Source: Cloacibacterium caeni (GTDB lineage Bacteria > Bacteroidota > Bacteroidia > Flavobacteriales > Weeksellaceae). From it: a stretch of 64,000 nt of DNA. Below are positions 51,687 through 60,322 of the stretch, piece by piece. A program made the translations under genes and the position numbers. The stretch covers positions 2,852,001 through 2,916,000 of the forward strand of contig NZ_OU015319.1 of NCBI RefSeq assembly GCF_907163125.1, given 5' to 3'. The notes beneath the pieces were generated by a model. It worked only from the letters and a program-made list of their open reading frames with translations, was not told where the DNA came from and made no database searches. How positions within the stretch are numbered: the stretch's first letter is position 1; each line of letters starts with the position of its first letter.

Positions 51687-51722
51687 AAATGAGGAACTAT
51701 TCTATTGTTCCTCATTTTTTAT
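51687..51722 (+). terminator. Terminator of the Tyr/GFR-rich gene
   Basis: AAATGAGGAAC (51687-51697) pairs with GTTCCTCATTT (51707-51717), followed by T residues. Confidence 0.85.
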
Positions 51723-51746
51723 GATAAAAAACATAAACCAATTTTT

Positions 51747-51847
51747 AGGCACGAGATTTGATTACGTTAAATAAGAGAAGTAATTCTTCATATCAAATTA
51801 ATTTTTACATTCACACAAAAGCGGAACTTTGGTTTCGCTTTTTTTAT
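51747..51847 (+). ncRNA. Possible small RNA between two tandem terminators
   Basis: A second intrinsic terminator (AAAAGCGGAAC 51817-51827 with GTTTCGCTTTT 51832-51842, one mismatch) lies 125 nt after the first, with no gene between. AGGCACG at 51747-51753 followed by TTGAT at 51758-51762 loosely resembles a sigma-54 promoter. A transcript of 70-80 nt is possible. An ORF of 17 codons (51721-51774) is the only reading frame. Speculative. Confidence 0.25.
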
Positions 51848-51907
51848 TTAACATTAAATTTATTTAAACTTGAATTTTGAGAAAATTTTTGTTCTAACTT
51901 CGTAGTT

Positions 51908-52888
51908 ATGAAAATTTTATATGCGATTCAAGGAACAGGAAACGGACATGTTTCCAGAGCGAGAGAAATTATTCCCATCCTCAAAAAATATGGTGAACTT
52001 GATATTCTCATCAGTGGAACACAAGCCGACGTAAATTTAGATGAAGAAATAAAATATCAGTTTAAAGGTTTCGGGTTTGATTTTGGTACCAATGGCGGTA
52101 TCAATTATAAAAGCAGTTTCAGGAAGGCAGATTTCAGACAATTGATAAAAGATATTAGAAATCTCCCAGTGAAAGATTATGATTTGGTGATTAATGATTT
52201 TGAACCCGTTACAGCTTGGGCTTGTAAACTGAGAGGAAAAAAATCGGTAGCGCTGAGTCATCAATCAGCATTTTTGTCTCCTAAAACGCCTATTATTTCT
52301 GGAATTCATTTGGGTGCAATCATTCTCAAAAATTATGCTCCAGCTACTGATAAAGTGGGATTTCACTTCGAGCGATATGATGATTTTATCAGAACTCCTG
52401 TGATTCGTTCGGAAATAAGGAACTTAAAACCAGAAAATTTAGGACATTACACGGTTTATCTTCCTGCTTATTCAGATGAATTTATTTTGAAAAAATTATC
52501 AAAACATCCAGACCAAAAATTTCAAGTTTTTTCTAAACATACTCGCGAAGATTATTCTCAAGAAAATGTAGAAGTCTATAAGGTGAATAATGAAAAATTT
52601 AATCAATCTCTAGCAAAATCCGAAGGATTATTAACGGGTGGCGGTTTCGAAGGTCCCGCTGAAGCTTTATTCTTGGGTAAAAACCTTTTGTGTGTGCCTA
52701 TGTTTCATCAGTATGAACAACAATGCAATGCTTTGGCTGCCGAAAAAATGGGAGCAACTGTGATTTGGAGTGAGAAAGAATTTGACCAAAAATTAAATCA
52801 TTGGCTCAATAATGCAGCTCCCATTCAAGTCAATTTTCCTGATGAAACAGAAGAAGTCATTAAAAACCTCATCGAAAAATACAGCTAA
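51908..52888 (+). CDS. Glycosyltransferase family protein (MJ1255-like)
   Basis: A 326-residue GT-B-fold protein of the MJ1255/VC2487 group related to glycosyltransferase family 28. The N-terminus MKILYAIQGTGNGHVSRARE holds the acceptor-side glycine loop with GxGHxxR. The C-terminal half has the nucleotide-sugar site pattern LLTGGGFEGPAEALFLGKNL followed by PMFHQYEQQCNALAAEKMG. There is no signal peptide; the sugar donor and acceptor are unknown. It stands alone, with candidate -7 TAACTTCG at 51895-51902. Confidence 0.85.
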   Translation: MKILYAIQGTGNGHVSRAREIIPILKKYGELDILISGTQADVNLDEEIKYQFKGFGFDFGTNGGINYKSSFRKADFRQLIKDIRNLPVKDYDLVINDFEPVTAWACKLRGKKSVALSHQSAFLSPKTPIISGIHLGAIILKNYAPATDKVGFHFERYDDFIRTPVIRSEIRNLKPENLGHYTVYLPAYSDEFILKKLSKHPDQKFQVFSKHTREDYSQENVEVYKVNNEKFNQSLAKSEGLLTGGGFEGPAEALFLGKNLLCVPMFHQYEQQCNALAAEKMGATVIWSEKEFDQKLNHWLNNAAPIQVNFPDETEEVIKNLIEKYS

Positions 52889-52977
52889 ATTTTTTAACAA
52901 AATTTTAGCTTTTTAGCTTTTAACCTTTGTAAGATTATGTCATCAAAAAGATAATTAACCAAATAATTACAAAAAAA

Positions 52978-53442
52978 ATGACAAAGAAAATAATTTTAAG
53001 TGCAGCCATTTTTGGTGCAGTATTCATGTTCGGACAAGAGAGACAAGAACTTACGCCAGAACAAAGAGAAGCTAAAAAAGCGGAAATGGTTCAGAAATCG
53101 AAAGAAAGACAACAAGCTCATTTAGACAAGATGACCACAGAACTTAATCTTTCTAAAAAGCAAGTGGAACAAATAAAAGCTTTACAGGAAAAAAATAATG
53201 CAGAAAGAGAAGCGAATAGAGCAAAAATGGAAGAAATGAGAAAGCAAAGACAACAAGAAATGCATGCGAAAAGAGATGCTCATGATGCAGAAATAAAAAA
53301 AATCCTTTCGCCTGAACAATATGATAAATGGCAAAAACAAAGATTAGAAAACATGCAGAAACAAAGAGACGCATGGAAAAATAAAGCCATGAGAAAAGGA
53401 GGAAAACAAGGCGGAATGAAACCACAAAATACACCTCAATAA
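52978..53442 (+). CDS. Spy/CpxP-like periplasmic protein
   Basis: A 154-residue exported protein: signal peptide (MTKKIILSAAIFGAVFMFGQ), then a highly charged helical region rich in Lys, Glu, Gln, Arg and Met, with LNLSKKQVEQIKALQEKNNA (about residues 56-75) and ILSPEQYDKWQKQRLENMQ (about 105-123). These two segments correspond to the LTxxQ-type repeats of Spy/CpxP-like proteins, in Bacteroidota often called DUF4890. The tail is Gly/Lys/Pro-rich. A periplasmic chaperone or metal-stress role is inferred from the family only. Confidence 0.75.
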   Translation: MTKKIILSAAIFGAVFMFGQERQELTPEQREAKKAEMVQKSKERQQAHLDKMTTELNLSKKQVEQIKALQEKNNAEREANRAKMEEMRKQRQQEMHAKRDAHDAEIKKILSPEQYDKWQKQRLENMQKQRDAWKNKAMRKGGKQGGMKPQNTPQ

Positions 53443-53486
53443 AACACAAACTTCATAAACTTTTTATTTTAATTTTTAATTCACAC

Positions 53487-53512
53487 AGCGAGATTTTTTC
53501 TCGCTTTTTTTG
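53487..53512 (+). terminator. Terminator before the DUF3857 pair
   Basis: AGCGAGA (53487-53493) pairs with TCTCGCT (53499-53505), followed by T residues. The whole hairpin and T-tract is repeated exactly at 57412-57435. Confidence 0.85.
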
Positions 53513-53590
53513 TGATTTTTATCAAGTTCTTAAAGGTTTGTTTAATAAAAGAATTTTTATAAATTTAGCAAAAACTATCAAAACCATTAT

Positions 53591-55477
53591 ATGAACCGTT
53601 TTTTTTCTTTTATTTTATTGTCTTTCAGTGCTTTCTTGTTTTCTCAAAATTATGCGGTTTCTGCGATTCCAGAAAATTTACTTCATAAAGCCAATGCTGT
53701 TGTAAGAAATGATGAAACCATTATTGATATAAATGCCATAGATAATATGGTGCAGACTTACAATAAAACCATTACCATACTGAATAAATCTGGTGAAAAT
53801 TTTTCGAGTATTCGTATTCCTTATGATAAAAGTGTTTCGGTAAGCAATATAAAAGTGTCTATTTTAGACCAAAACGGAAAAGTCATTAAGAAATATTCTA
53901 AAAGTGATTTTACAGATGCTAGTCATAGTCCTAGTTTTTCCTTTTATGATGATAGCAGAATTTTGTTTCTGAATTACATGTCAATCACTTATCCGTATTC
54001 TATACAGTATTCTTATACCACAGAGACTAGAAATACAGTTTTTATGCCAGATTTTTTCCCAATTGATGGCTATAATATTTCTACAGAAAAAAACAGTTTA
54101 GTAATTAATAATAAATCTGGAATCAGATTGAGAACTAAAATGCATGAAAATGATTTTGCGAAAATTTCGTTTACAGAAAATGGACAAAAATATTTTTACA
54201 GTTTTTCTAATGTTCCAGCAGTAGAAGATGAGCCTCGTTCGCCAAGTTTAAATGAATTTTTACCGAGAGCAGAGTTTTCATTAGATCAATTTTCATTAGA
54301 AGGGAAAAAAGGAAACCTTACTCAGTGGAATGAATTCGGAAATTGGTTTTATCAAAATCTAATCAACCCTGTTTCTGAAGTTACGCCAGCGCTTCAAGCA
54401 GAAGTAGCAGCACTTAATCTTACAGGAAGTACGCATGATAAAGTTAAAAAACTTTATCAATATATGCAGAGTAAAACCAGATATGTTGCGATAATGGAAG
54501 GAATAGGTGGTTGGAAACCTATGTTGGTAGAAGATGTTAGAAAAAAAGGATATGGTGATTGTAAAGCATTAACCAATTACATGAGAACCTTATTAAAAGC
54601 GGCAGGAATTAAATCTTATTATTGTAGAATAAAAGATGATCGTTCAGTTCAAAAGTATGATGAAAATTTCCCAAAAATGTTTGGAAACCATGTAATTCTG
54701 ATGGTTCCTACAGAAAAAGGAAATATTTGGTTAGAAAACACTTCACAAGAAATTGCTTTTAATCATTTGAATTATACCTCGCTCAATAGAAATGTGATGG
54801 CCATTTCTGAGGACGAAATCAAGTTAGTCAATACACCTACATATAAACCAGAAGAAAGCAGTGAAATTCTAAATGCTGAAGTTAAACTAAATCCAGATAA
54901 TAGTATAAATGTGGATGCTAAATTTAGATTTTCTGGGGCACAATATGATTTCCAAATGCCACTGACTACGCTTAACAAAGATGAGGTAAAAGGAGCGCTT
55001 AAAGAAAGATTTTATTACCTTAACATGGAAAATCTAGAGGCTAATAATGTGACTAATAATAGAGATGAAGCGCTGATAAATTATGAAGTGAAGTTGCAAG
55101 CGAAAAATTATTCTAAAAAATTAGGAAATGACATCATTTTAAGAGCAATGCCGTTCTTAGATCTTATGCAAATGACCAGTCATGAAGACAGAAAATTACC
55201 ATTAGAAGTCTATTTTTCTTATCAAGATACTTACAATTTTTCCCTGGAAATTCCAGAAGGATATAAGTTGGCAGAAGTTCCAAAATCTGTACAGTTAAAT
55301 TCAGAGTTTGGCAGCTATTCTCTCCAATTTTCTATGGAAAATGGCAAATTGGTTACTCAACGAAAAATTACTATCCTGAAAAATATTTATCCTAAAGAAA
55401 AATTTAAAGAATATATAGAATTCAGAAAAAAAACCAATAACCTAGATAATACTAAAATTCTTTTAACTAAAATATAA
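53591..55477 (+). CDS. DUF3857 / transglutaminase-like protein, Cys present
   Basis: A 628-residue exported protein with signal peptide (cleavage near LFSQ, residue 19). A DUF3857 beta domain (about 45-230) is followed by a transglutaminase-like domain (about 270-400) with the catalytic Cys324 in KGYGDCKALTNYMR, His in FGNHVILMVPTE and the acid in WLENTSQ. A DUF2569-free C-terminal beta region follows (DUF3858-like). Such proteins are common in Bacteroidota envelopes; substrates are unknown, and a protease-like or isopeptidase activity is possible. It is followed after 2 nt by a paralogue without the Cys. Confidence 0.85.
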   Translation: MNRFFSFILLSFSAFLFSQNYAVSAIPENLLHKANAVVRNDETIIDINAIDNMVQTYNKTITILNKSGENFSSIRIPYDKSVSVSNIKVSILDQNGKVIKKYSKSDFTDASHSPSFSFYDDSRILFLNYMSITYPYSIQYSYTTETRNTVFMPDFFPIDGYNISTEKNSLVINNKSGIRLRTKMHENDFAKISFTENGQKYFYSFSNVPAVEDEPRSPSLNEFLPRAEFSLDQFSLEGKKGNLTQWNEFGNWFYQNLINPVSEVTPALQAEVAALNLTGSTHDKVKKLYQYMQSKTRYVAIMEGIGGWKPMLVEDVRKKGYGDCKALTNYMRTLLKAAGIKSYYCRIKDDRSVQKYDENFPKMFGNHVILMVPTEKGNIWLENTSQEIAFNHLNYTSLNRNVMAISEDEIKLVNTPTYKPEESSEILNAEVKLNPDNSINVDAKFRFSGAQYDFQMPLTTLNKDEVKGALKERFYYLNMENLEANNVTNNRDEALINYEVKLQAKNYSKKLGNDIILRAMPFLDLMQMTSHEDRKLPLEVYFSYQDTYNFSLEIPEGYKLAEVPKSVQLNSEFGSYSLQFSMENGKLVTQRKITILKNIYPKEKFKEYIEFRKKTNNLDNTKILLTKI

Positions 55478-55479
55478 CC

Positions 55480-57405
55480 ATGAAGACTAAAATTTTTACT
55501 GTTTTTTTATTCTCTATTTCTGTGTTTGTGTTTTCGCAGCACAAGTTTATGAAATATCCAGAGTTTAATAAAAACGAACTTTCTAAAACAAAATCTACCA
55601 TCAAAGAAGATGCTCATGCAGAAATATTATACAGTTCTATTAGTAATTTGATTATTAATGGAGAATTAGAAACCAAAGTCTTTAAAAGAATTAAAATTTA
55701 CAATAAAGAAAAATCTTCTCAGTATCTAGATGTTGAAATACCTTTATATGAAGGAAATGGAGAAAGAGAGTCGGTTTCTGGATTGAAGGCAGTAACTTAC
55801 AATTTAGAAAATGATAAAGTCGTTAATGCTAAAGTAGAAAAAGACGCAAAATTTAAGTCTAAGGAACAAAAAAATCAAGTAATTCAAAAATTCACGTTTC
55901 CTAATGTGAAAGATGGGTCTATTATAGAATATCAATATCAATTAAATTCTCCTTTTTTACAATTGTTAGACAAAACTTATTTGGAGTTTGATATTCCTGT
56001 TATTTATGAAGAATATATTTTTGATTTTCCTAAGTTTTTTGGCTACAATTATAATTTTCAAGGAGGATTAATGCCAAAATATAAAGAAGATCAAGCTCAA
56101 ATGATGTATGGTCAAGATTACTACAGTTTGAGGCTAGGTTTCGAAAATGTACCGCCTTTTAAAGCCGAAAATTTCATAAAAAATGAAAGGAATTATATTG
56201 CTAGTGTGAGACCTGAGTTAAATTCTACAAATTTTAATAATATTTTTAAATCTTACGCTACAACTTGGGATGATGTTAGAGATAAGTTAAAAGAGTATGA
56301 TGATTTTGGAGGACAATTAAGTAAAAAATCTTTGGCAAGAAATGTGCTTTCGCAAGATATTTTAAGCATGACTTTGCCAAAAGAAAAAGCGGGTAAAATT
56401 CTAAAATTTGTTCAAACTACTTATACTTGGGACGGAAATGTTGGGTTATTTACAGGAGATGGTATTAAAAGTTTAATAGACTCTAAAATAGGAAATAGTG
56501 CAGAGATTAATCTTTATTTAATTATGCTGATGAGAGAAGCTGGGCTTAATGTAAGTCCAATGATTATGAATACTGTAAATAGAGGAATTTTGAATATTGC
56601 ATTTCCTACAATTGGTGCTCCTAATTATGTAGTAGCTTGTTTAGAAGATAATGGTAATTACTATTTGTATGATGCAACTTCTAAATTTTCTTTGCCCAAT
56701 TTATTGCCACCAAGAGCTTATAACTATAACGCTATTCTGTTAAAAGATAAAAAAGCAGAAATTCTACAGATTAATAATTTCATCGAAAGTAAAACCTATC
56801 TTAATGTAGATGCTAAACTGAATGAAGATACTACTTTTGAAGGCAAATTTAAAGATAGAGATACTAAAACTTTTGCGATTCTTGCCTATGATGAATATGT
56901 AGACAATAAACAAGACTACGAGAAAAAGTATAAGGAAAGATACACTTTTAACTTTAATAATTATAAATCAGAAGTAGTAAATGATAATGAGTTTCAGACC
57001 AGTTTTGATTTTATTTCAGATAGTTTTGTAGATGGAGTTGGGGGTAAATTAATTTTCAATCCACTGCTATTTTTATTCAGACAAAACCATGAATTTAATC
57101 AAACCGAAGAAAGAAAATATCCTATAGAGTTTCTTTCTCCTTACGAAACGGTAAAAAAAGTGGTAATTACCATTCCAGATAACTATAAATTTGAAAATCT
57201 TCCGAAGTCTAAAAAATTCAAAACCGAAGATGAAGGGATTGTTTATTCTTATGTAGTGAGCACTGAAGGTAATAAAATCACTGTAGAAACCTCAGTGAAG
57301 ATAGATTCTGATAATTATCCAAGAGAATATTATCCAGCATTTAAGCAGATTTTTGATGCCATTACACAACTCGAAGGTCAGCTGGTAACGCTGGTAAAAA
57401 AATAA
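55480..57405 (+). CDS. DUF3857 / transglutaminase-like protein, Cys absent
   Basis: A 641-residue paralogue of the preceding protein, with signal peptide (cleavage near FSQ, residue 20), DUF3857 domain (about 50-230) and a transglutaminase-like domain. Where the neighbour has YGDCKAL, this one reads IGNSAEINLYLIMLMREAGL, so the nucleophile Cys is replaced and it is probably not catalytic. Only 2 nt separate the genes, so the active and inactive paralogues are likely made together and may form a complex. An identical terminator stands before and after the pair. Confidence 0.85.
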   Translation: MKTKIFTVFLFSISVFVFSQHKFMKYPEFNKNELSKTKSTIKEDAHAEILYSSISNLIINGELETKVFKRIKIYNKEKSSQYLDVEIPLYEGNGERESVSGLKAVTYNLENDKVVNAKVEKDAKFKSKEQKNQVIQKFTFPNVKDGSIIEYQYQLNSPFLQLLDKTYLEFDIPVIYEEYIFDFPKFFGYNYNFQGGLMPKYKEDQAQMMYGQDYYSLRLGFENVPPFKAENFIKNERNYIASVRPELNSTNFNNIFKSYATTWDDVRDKLKEYDDFGGQLSKKSLARNVLSQDILSMTLPKEKAGKILKFVQTTYTWDGNVGLFTGDGIKSLIDSKIGNSAEINLYLIMLMREAGLNVSPMIMNTVNRGILNIAFPTIGAPNYVVACLEDNGNYYLYDATSKFSLPNLLPPRAYNYNAILLKDKKAEILQINNFIESKTYLNVDAKLNEDTTFEGKFKDRDTKTFAILAYDEYVDNKQDYEKKYKERYTFNFNNYKSEVVNDNEFQTSFDFISDSFVDGVGGKLIFNPLLFLFRQNHEFNQTEERKYPIEFLSPYETVKKVVITIPDNYKFENLPKSKKFKTEDEGIVYSYVVSTEGNKITVETSVKIDSDNYPREYYPAFKQIFDAITQLEGQLVTLVKK

Positions 57406-57410
57406 ACGAA

Positions 57411-57436
57411 AAGCGAGATTTTTTCTCGCTTTTTTC
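57411..57436 (+). terminator. Terminator after the DUF3857 pair
   Basis: AGCGAGA (57412-57418) pairs with TCTCGCT (57424-57430), then T residues; same sequence as the terminator at 53487. Confidence 0.88.
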
Positions 57437-57476
57437 TTTGCAAGGATTTGTGTAATTTTAGGCAAAATAATTTAAA

Positions 57477-58970
57477 ATGTTAATTTACGGAGTAGACCAC
57501 TTTACTTACCAAGATGTCATCAATATTATCAATGGTAAGCAGAAAGCAAATTTGGATAAAAAATCAAAAACCCAAATCCAGAATTCTTACCAAAATGTAC
57601 AGAAAATCGTAAAATCAGATAAAACCGTTTATGGAATTAATACAGGTTTTGGTCCGCTCTGTGATGTGAAAATTTCCGAAGAAGAAACCTCACAGTTACA
57701 AGAAAATCTTATCATTTCGCATTCTGTAGGAGTAGGAAATCCAATTGCTAAAGAACTTTCAAAAATCATGATGGTGTGTAAAATTCACGCTTTGTCAAAA
57801 GGATTTTCGGGGATTTCTTTAGATGTTGTAGAACGATTGATGCTCATGCTAGAAAAAGATATTATTCCTGTAGTTCCAGAGCAAGGTTCAGTTGGCGCAA
57901 GTGGAGATTTGGCGCCACTTTCTCATTTGGTTTTACCACTTTTAGGTTTAGGAAAAGTTTGGGAAGGCGAAAATACAGTAGAAACTGCCCAAGTTTTAGA
58001 AAAACATCAATTACAGCCTTTAAAATTACAAGCTAAAGAAGGTTTAGCGCTGATTAATGGAACTCAATTTATTCTGGCACATGCGATTTTAGGCTTGGAT
58101 AAATTTAAATACTTATTAGATTTAGCAGATTTAGCTGCTGCTTTTTCGATTGAAGCATATCAAGGTTCTGCAAGTCCTTTTAAGAAAGAATTACACGAAA
58201 TTAGAGCGTATAAAGGCAGTCAATTGGTGGCGAAAAGAATGACCAAACTGCTTAAAAATTCTGAAAATTTAGAATACCACGAAAATTGTGGAAGAGTGCA
58301 AGACCCGTATTCTATGCGTTGTGTTCCACAAGTTCATGGTGCGAGTAGAAATGCTTATGAACATTTAAAACAAATGGCAGAAACAGAATTGAATTCTGTA
58401 ACGGATAATCCTATTGTAATTTCTGATGAAGAAGCAATTTCTGGAGGGAATTTTCATGGTCAATTAATGGCGCTTCCTCTTGATTACGCTACTTTAGCTG
58501 TCGCAGAATTAGGAAATATTTCTGATAGAAGAAGTTATCTTTTACTCGAAGGGAAATATGGTTTGCCAAAATTATTGATTGAAAGTTCTGGATTGAATTC
58601 AGGATTCATGATTCCGCAATATACTACTGCAGCATTGGTTACCGAAAATAAAACGCTTTGTTTCCCTGCTTCGGCAGATTCTGTTCCTACGAGTTTGGGT
58701 CAAGAAGACCATGTTTCTATGGGAAGTATTTCGGGTAGAAAATTTAATCAAGTTTTAGGGAATTTAGAAAATATTTTAGCGATAGAACTTATGTTTGCAG
58801 CGCAAGGTTTAGAGTTCCGTAGACCGCTGAAATCTTCTAAAATCATCGAAGAAAACTATGTGATTATTCGTGAAAAAGTGAAAAAACTAGAAAACGACAG
58901 ATTAATTGGCGAAGATATTCTTACCATTGCAGAAATGGTGAAAAATAGAGCATTTAAAGTGGAGGTTTAA
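57477..58970 (+). CDS. hutH: Histidine ammonia-lyase
   Basis: First enzyme of histidine degradation, releasing ammonia to give trans-urocanate. The 497-residue protein of the MIO-dependent lyase family shows YGINTGFGPLCDVKI, the self-forming MIO cofactor triad Ala-Ser-Gly in GSVGASGDLAPLSHL (near residue 144), GLALINGTQFILAHA and the active-site Tyr and Gln regions RVQDPYSMRCVPQVHG. It is a single gene bounded by terminators, 20 kb away from hutI-hutG. Confidence 0.95.
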   Translation: MLIYGVDHFTYQDVINIINGKQKANLDKKSKTQIQNSYQNVQKIVKSDKTVYGINTGFGPLCDVKISEEETSQLQENLIISHSVGVGNPIAKELSKIMMVCKIHALSKGFSGISLDVVERLMLMLEKDIIPVVPEQGSVGASGDLAPLSHLVLPLLGLGKVWEGENTVETAQVLEKHQLQPLKLQAKEGLALINGTQFILAHAILGLDKFKYLLDLADLAAAFSIEAYQGSASPFKKELHEIRAYKGSQLVAKRMTKLLKNSENLEYHENCGRVQDPYSMRCVPQVHGASRNAYEHLKQMAETELNSVTDNPIVISDEEAISGGNFHGQLMALPLDYATLAVAELGNISDRRSYLLLEGKYGLPKLLIESSGLNSGFMIPQYTTAALVTENKTLCFPASADSVPTSLGQEDHVSMGSISGRKFNQVLGNLENILAIELMFAAQGLEFRRPLKSSKIIEENYVIIREKVKKLENDRLIGEDILTIAEMVKNRAFKVEV

Positions 58971-58972
58971 AT

Positions 58973-59006
58973 AAAAGGACTTCTATATAGAAGTCCTTTT
59001 TTGTTA
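58973..59006. terminator. Terminator shared by hutH and the LamG gene
   Basis: A perfect 28-nt palindrome: AAAAGGACTTCTAT (58973-58986) and ATAGAAGTCCTTTT (58987-59000), with T residues after and A residues before. The IS at 59011 starts only ten nucleotides beyond it. Confidence 0.9.
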
Positions 59007-59050
59007 TAAGTGACCCGTCCTAAAATAAGTTTACACCAAATAGACTTATT

Positions 59051-59440
59051 ATGGAAAATCGAGAGAAGACAGTAGAAAAGCGTACACAACAAGATTACAC
59101 AATGGCTTTTAAATTAGGTATTGTAAGCCGTGTAGAAAAGGGCGAATTCACTTACAAACAGGCACAGCAACATTACGGTATCCAAGGTAGAAGTACCGTT
59201 TTGGTTTGGCTCAGAAAATATGGTAATTTAGATTGGAGCAAACCCACCATTCATACCATGTTACAATCCAAAGAAACACCCGCCGAAAAGATTAAAAGAT
59301 TAGAGAAAGAATTAGCTGATGAGAAACTAAAAACCAAAGTTCTCAATATGATGATTGATATCTCGGACAAGCAATACGGCACACAGATTCGAAAAAAGTT
59401 TACGCCCAAACAGTCAGACAACTCCAAGAAAAAGGATTGA
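59051..59440 (+). CDS. IS3-family OrfA (second type)
   Basis: A 129-residue DNA-binding protein with one helix-turn-helix (FTYKQAQQHYGIQGRSTVLVW, about residues 33-53 in two parts) and a coiled-coil segment (EKIKRLEKELADEKLKTKVL), followed by the typical MIDISDKQYGTQIRKK where the frameshift occurs. Overlaps orfB by 4 nt. Confidence 0.92.
   Translation: MENREKTVEKRTQQDYTMAFKLGIVSRVEKGEFTYKQAQQHYGIQGRSTVLVWLRKYGNLDWSKPTIHTMLQSKETPAEKIKRLEKELADEKLKTKVLNMMIDISDKQYGTQIRKKFTPKQSDNSKKKD
59392..59398 (+). other. Programmed -1 frameshift site, second IS type
   Basis: A AAA AAG in the orfA frame (codons CGA AAA AAG). The -1 frame is open and gives KKVYAQTVRQLQEKGLSLSK leading into OrfB. Confidence 0.82.
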
Positions 59441-60282
59441 GTTTATCCAAAATCTGCAGATTGTTTGGGATAAGCAGACAAGCCATTTACCAGCAGCGCC
59501 AAAGATTATGTGTTCGGGAAAAAGAATTGGAGAAAGTTAAACGATTTGTTGAGGAGATTCGTTTAGAACAGCCCAGAATAGGAACAAGAAAACTTTATTA
59601 TTTGCTTAAAAATAAGTTCAAGCTTGAAAAGATAAAAATAGGCAGAGATGCGCTGTTCAATTATTTACGAAGAGAAAACCTGCTTATTTATCCTAAGAAA
59701 AGATATACAAGAACAACTTTCTCCAAACACTGGCTCAGAAAACACCCCAACCTTTTGAAAACGACTTGCCTGAAAAGAAAAGAACAGGTATTTGTAAGCG
59801 ATATCACTTATATAAAAACCAAAACGAATGTCTGTTATTTATCTTTGGTTACGGATGCTTACAGCAGAAAAATAATGGGTTACGAATTAAGTGAAAATAT
59901 GAATGCTGAAAATGTAGTCAAAGCTCTGAAAATGGCCGTTAAAAACAGAACAACACATCTTCCGCTTATTCATCACTCAGACAGAGGATTGCAATATTGC
60001 TCAGAAGTGTATCAGAAAGTACTTGTTGAAAACAAAATAAAACCCTCAATGACAGATGGCTATGATTGTTATCAAAATGCTTTGGCAGAAAGAATAAACG
60101 GAATATTGAAGCAGGAATTTTTAATTTATAAATGCAAAAACATTCAGGATTTAAAACAAATGGTTAAAGAAAGTATTTATATTTACAACAACAAAAGACC
60201 ACATCTTAGTCTGAAGATGAAAACCCCGGAAACAATCCACAAAAAATCCGGAAAATCAATATCTTCCGGATTGGTATCTTAA
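59437..60282 (+). CDS. IS3-family OrfB transposase (second type)
   Basis: Catalytic transposase part, 281 residues counted from the TTG at 59437; probably made only as the OrfAB fusion. HTH_21-like N-terminus (LSKICRLFGISRQAIYQQRQ) and rve domain with DDE residues in FVSDITYIKT, HSDRGLQYCS and NALAERINGILKQEF. All catalytic residues present, so possibly active. Confidence 0.93.
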   Translation: MSLSKICRLFGISRQAIYQQRQRLCVREKELEKVKRFVEEIRLEQPRIGTRKLYYLLKNKFKLEKIKIGRDALFNYLRRENLLIYPKKRYTRTTFSKHWLRKHPNLLKTTCLKRKEQVFVSDITYIKTKTNVCYLSLVTDAYSRKIMGYELSENMNAENVVKALKMAVKNRTTHLPLIHHSDRGLQYCSEVYQKVLVENKIKPSMTDGYDCYQNALAERINGILKQEFLIYKCKNIQDLKQMVKESIYIYNNKRPHLSLKMKTPETIHKKSGKSISSGLVS

Positions 60283-60322
60283 TGTAAAACTTGTAAACCT
60301 ATTTTAGGATTAGTCAAAGATA

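Larger units (their letters stand above)
59011..60316 (+). mobile_element. IS3-family insertion sequence, second type, 1306 bp
   Basis: Terminal inverted repeats match at 21 of 25 positions (left TGACCCGTCCTAAAATAAGT, right complement TGACTAATCCTAAAATAGGT). Target duplication AAG (59008-59010 and 60317-60319). Contains orfA and orfB with a -1 frameshift site. Unrelated in sequence to the two other copies. It lies between the hutH terminator and the stop codon of the LamG gene. Confidence 0.93.

Noticed and set aside
51721-51774. 17-codon ORF between tandem terminators
   Set aside because: It begins inside the T-tract of the preceding terminator and has no promoter before it, so translation is unlikely.
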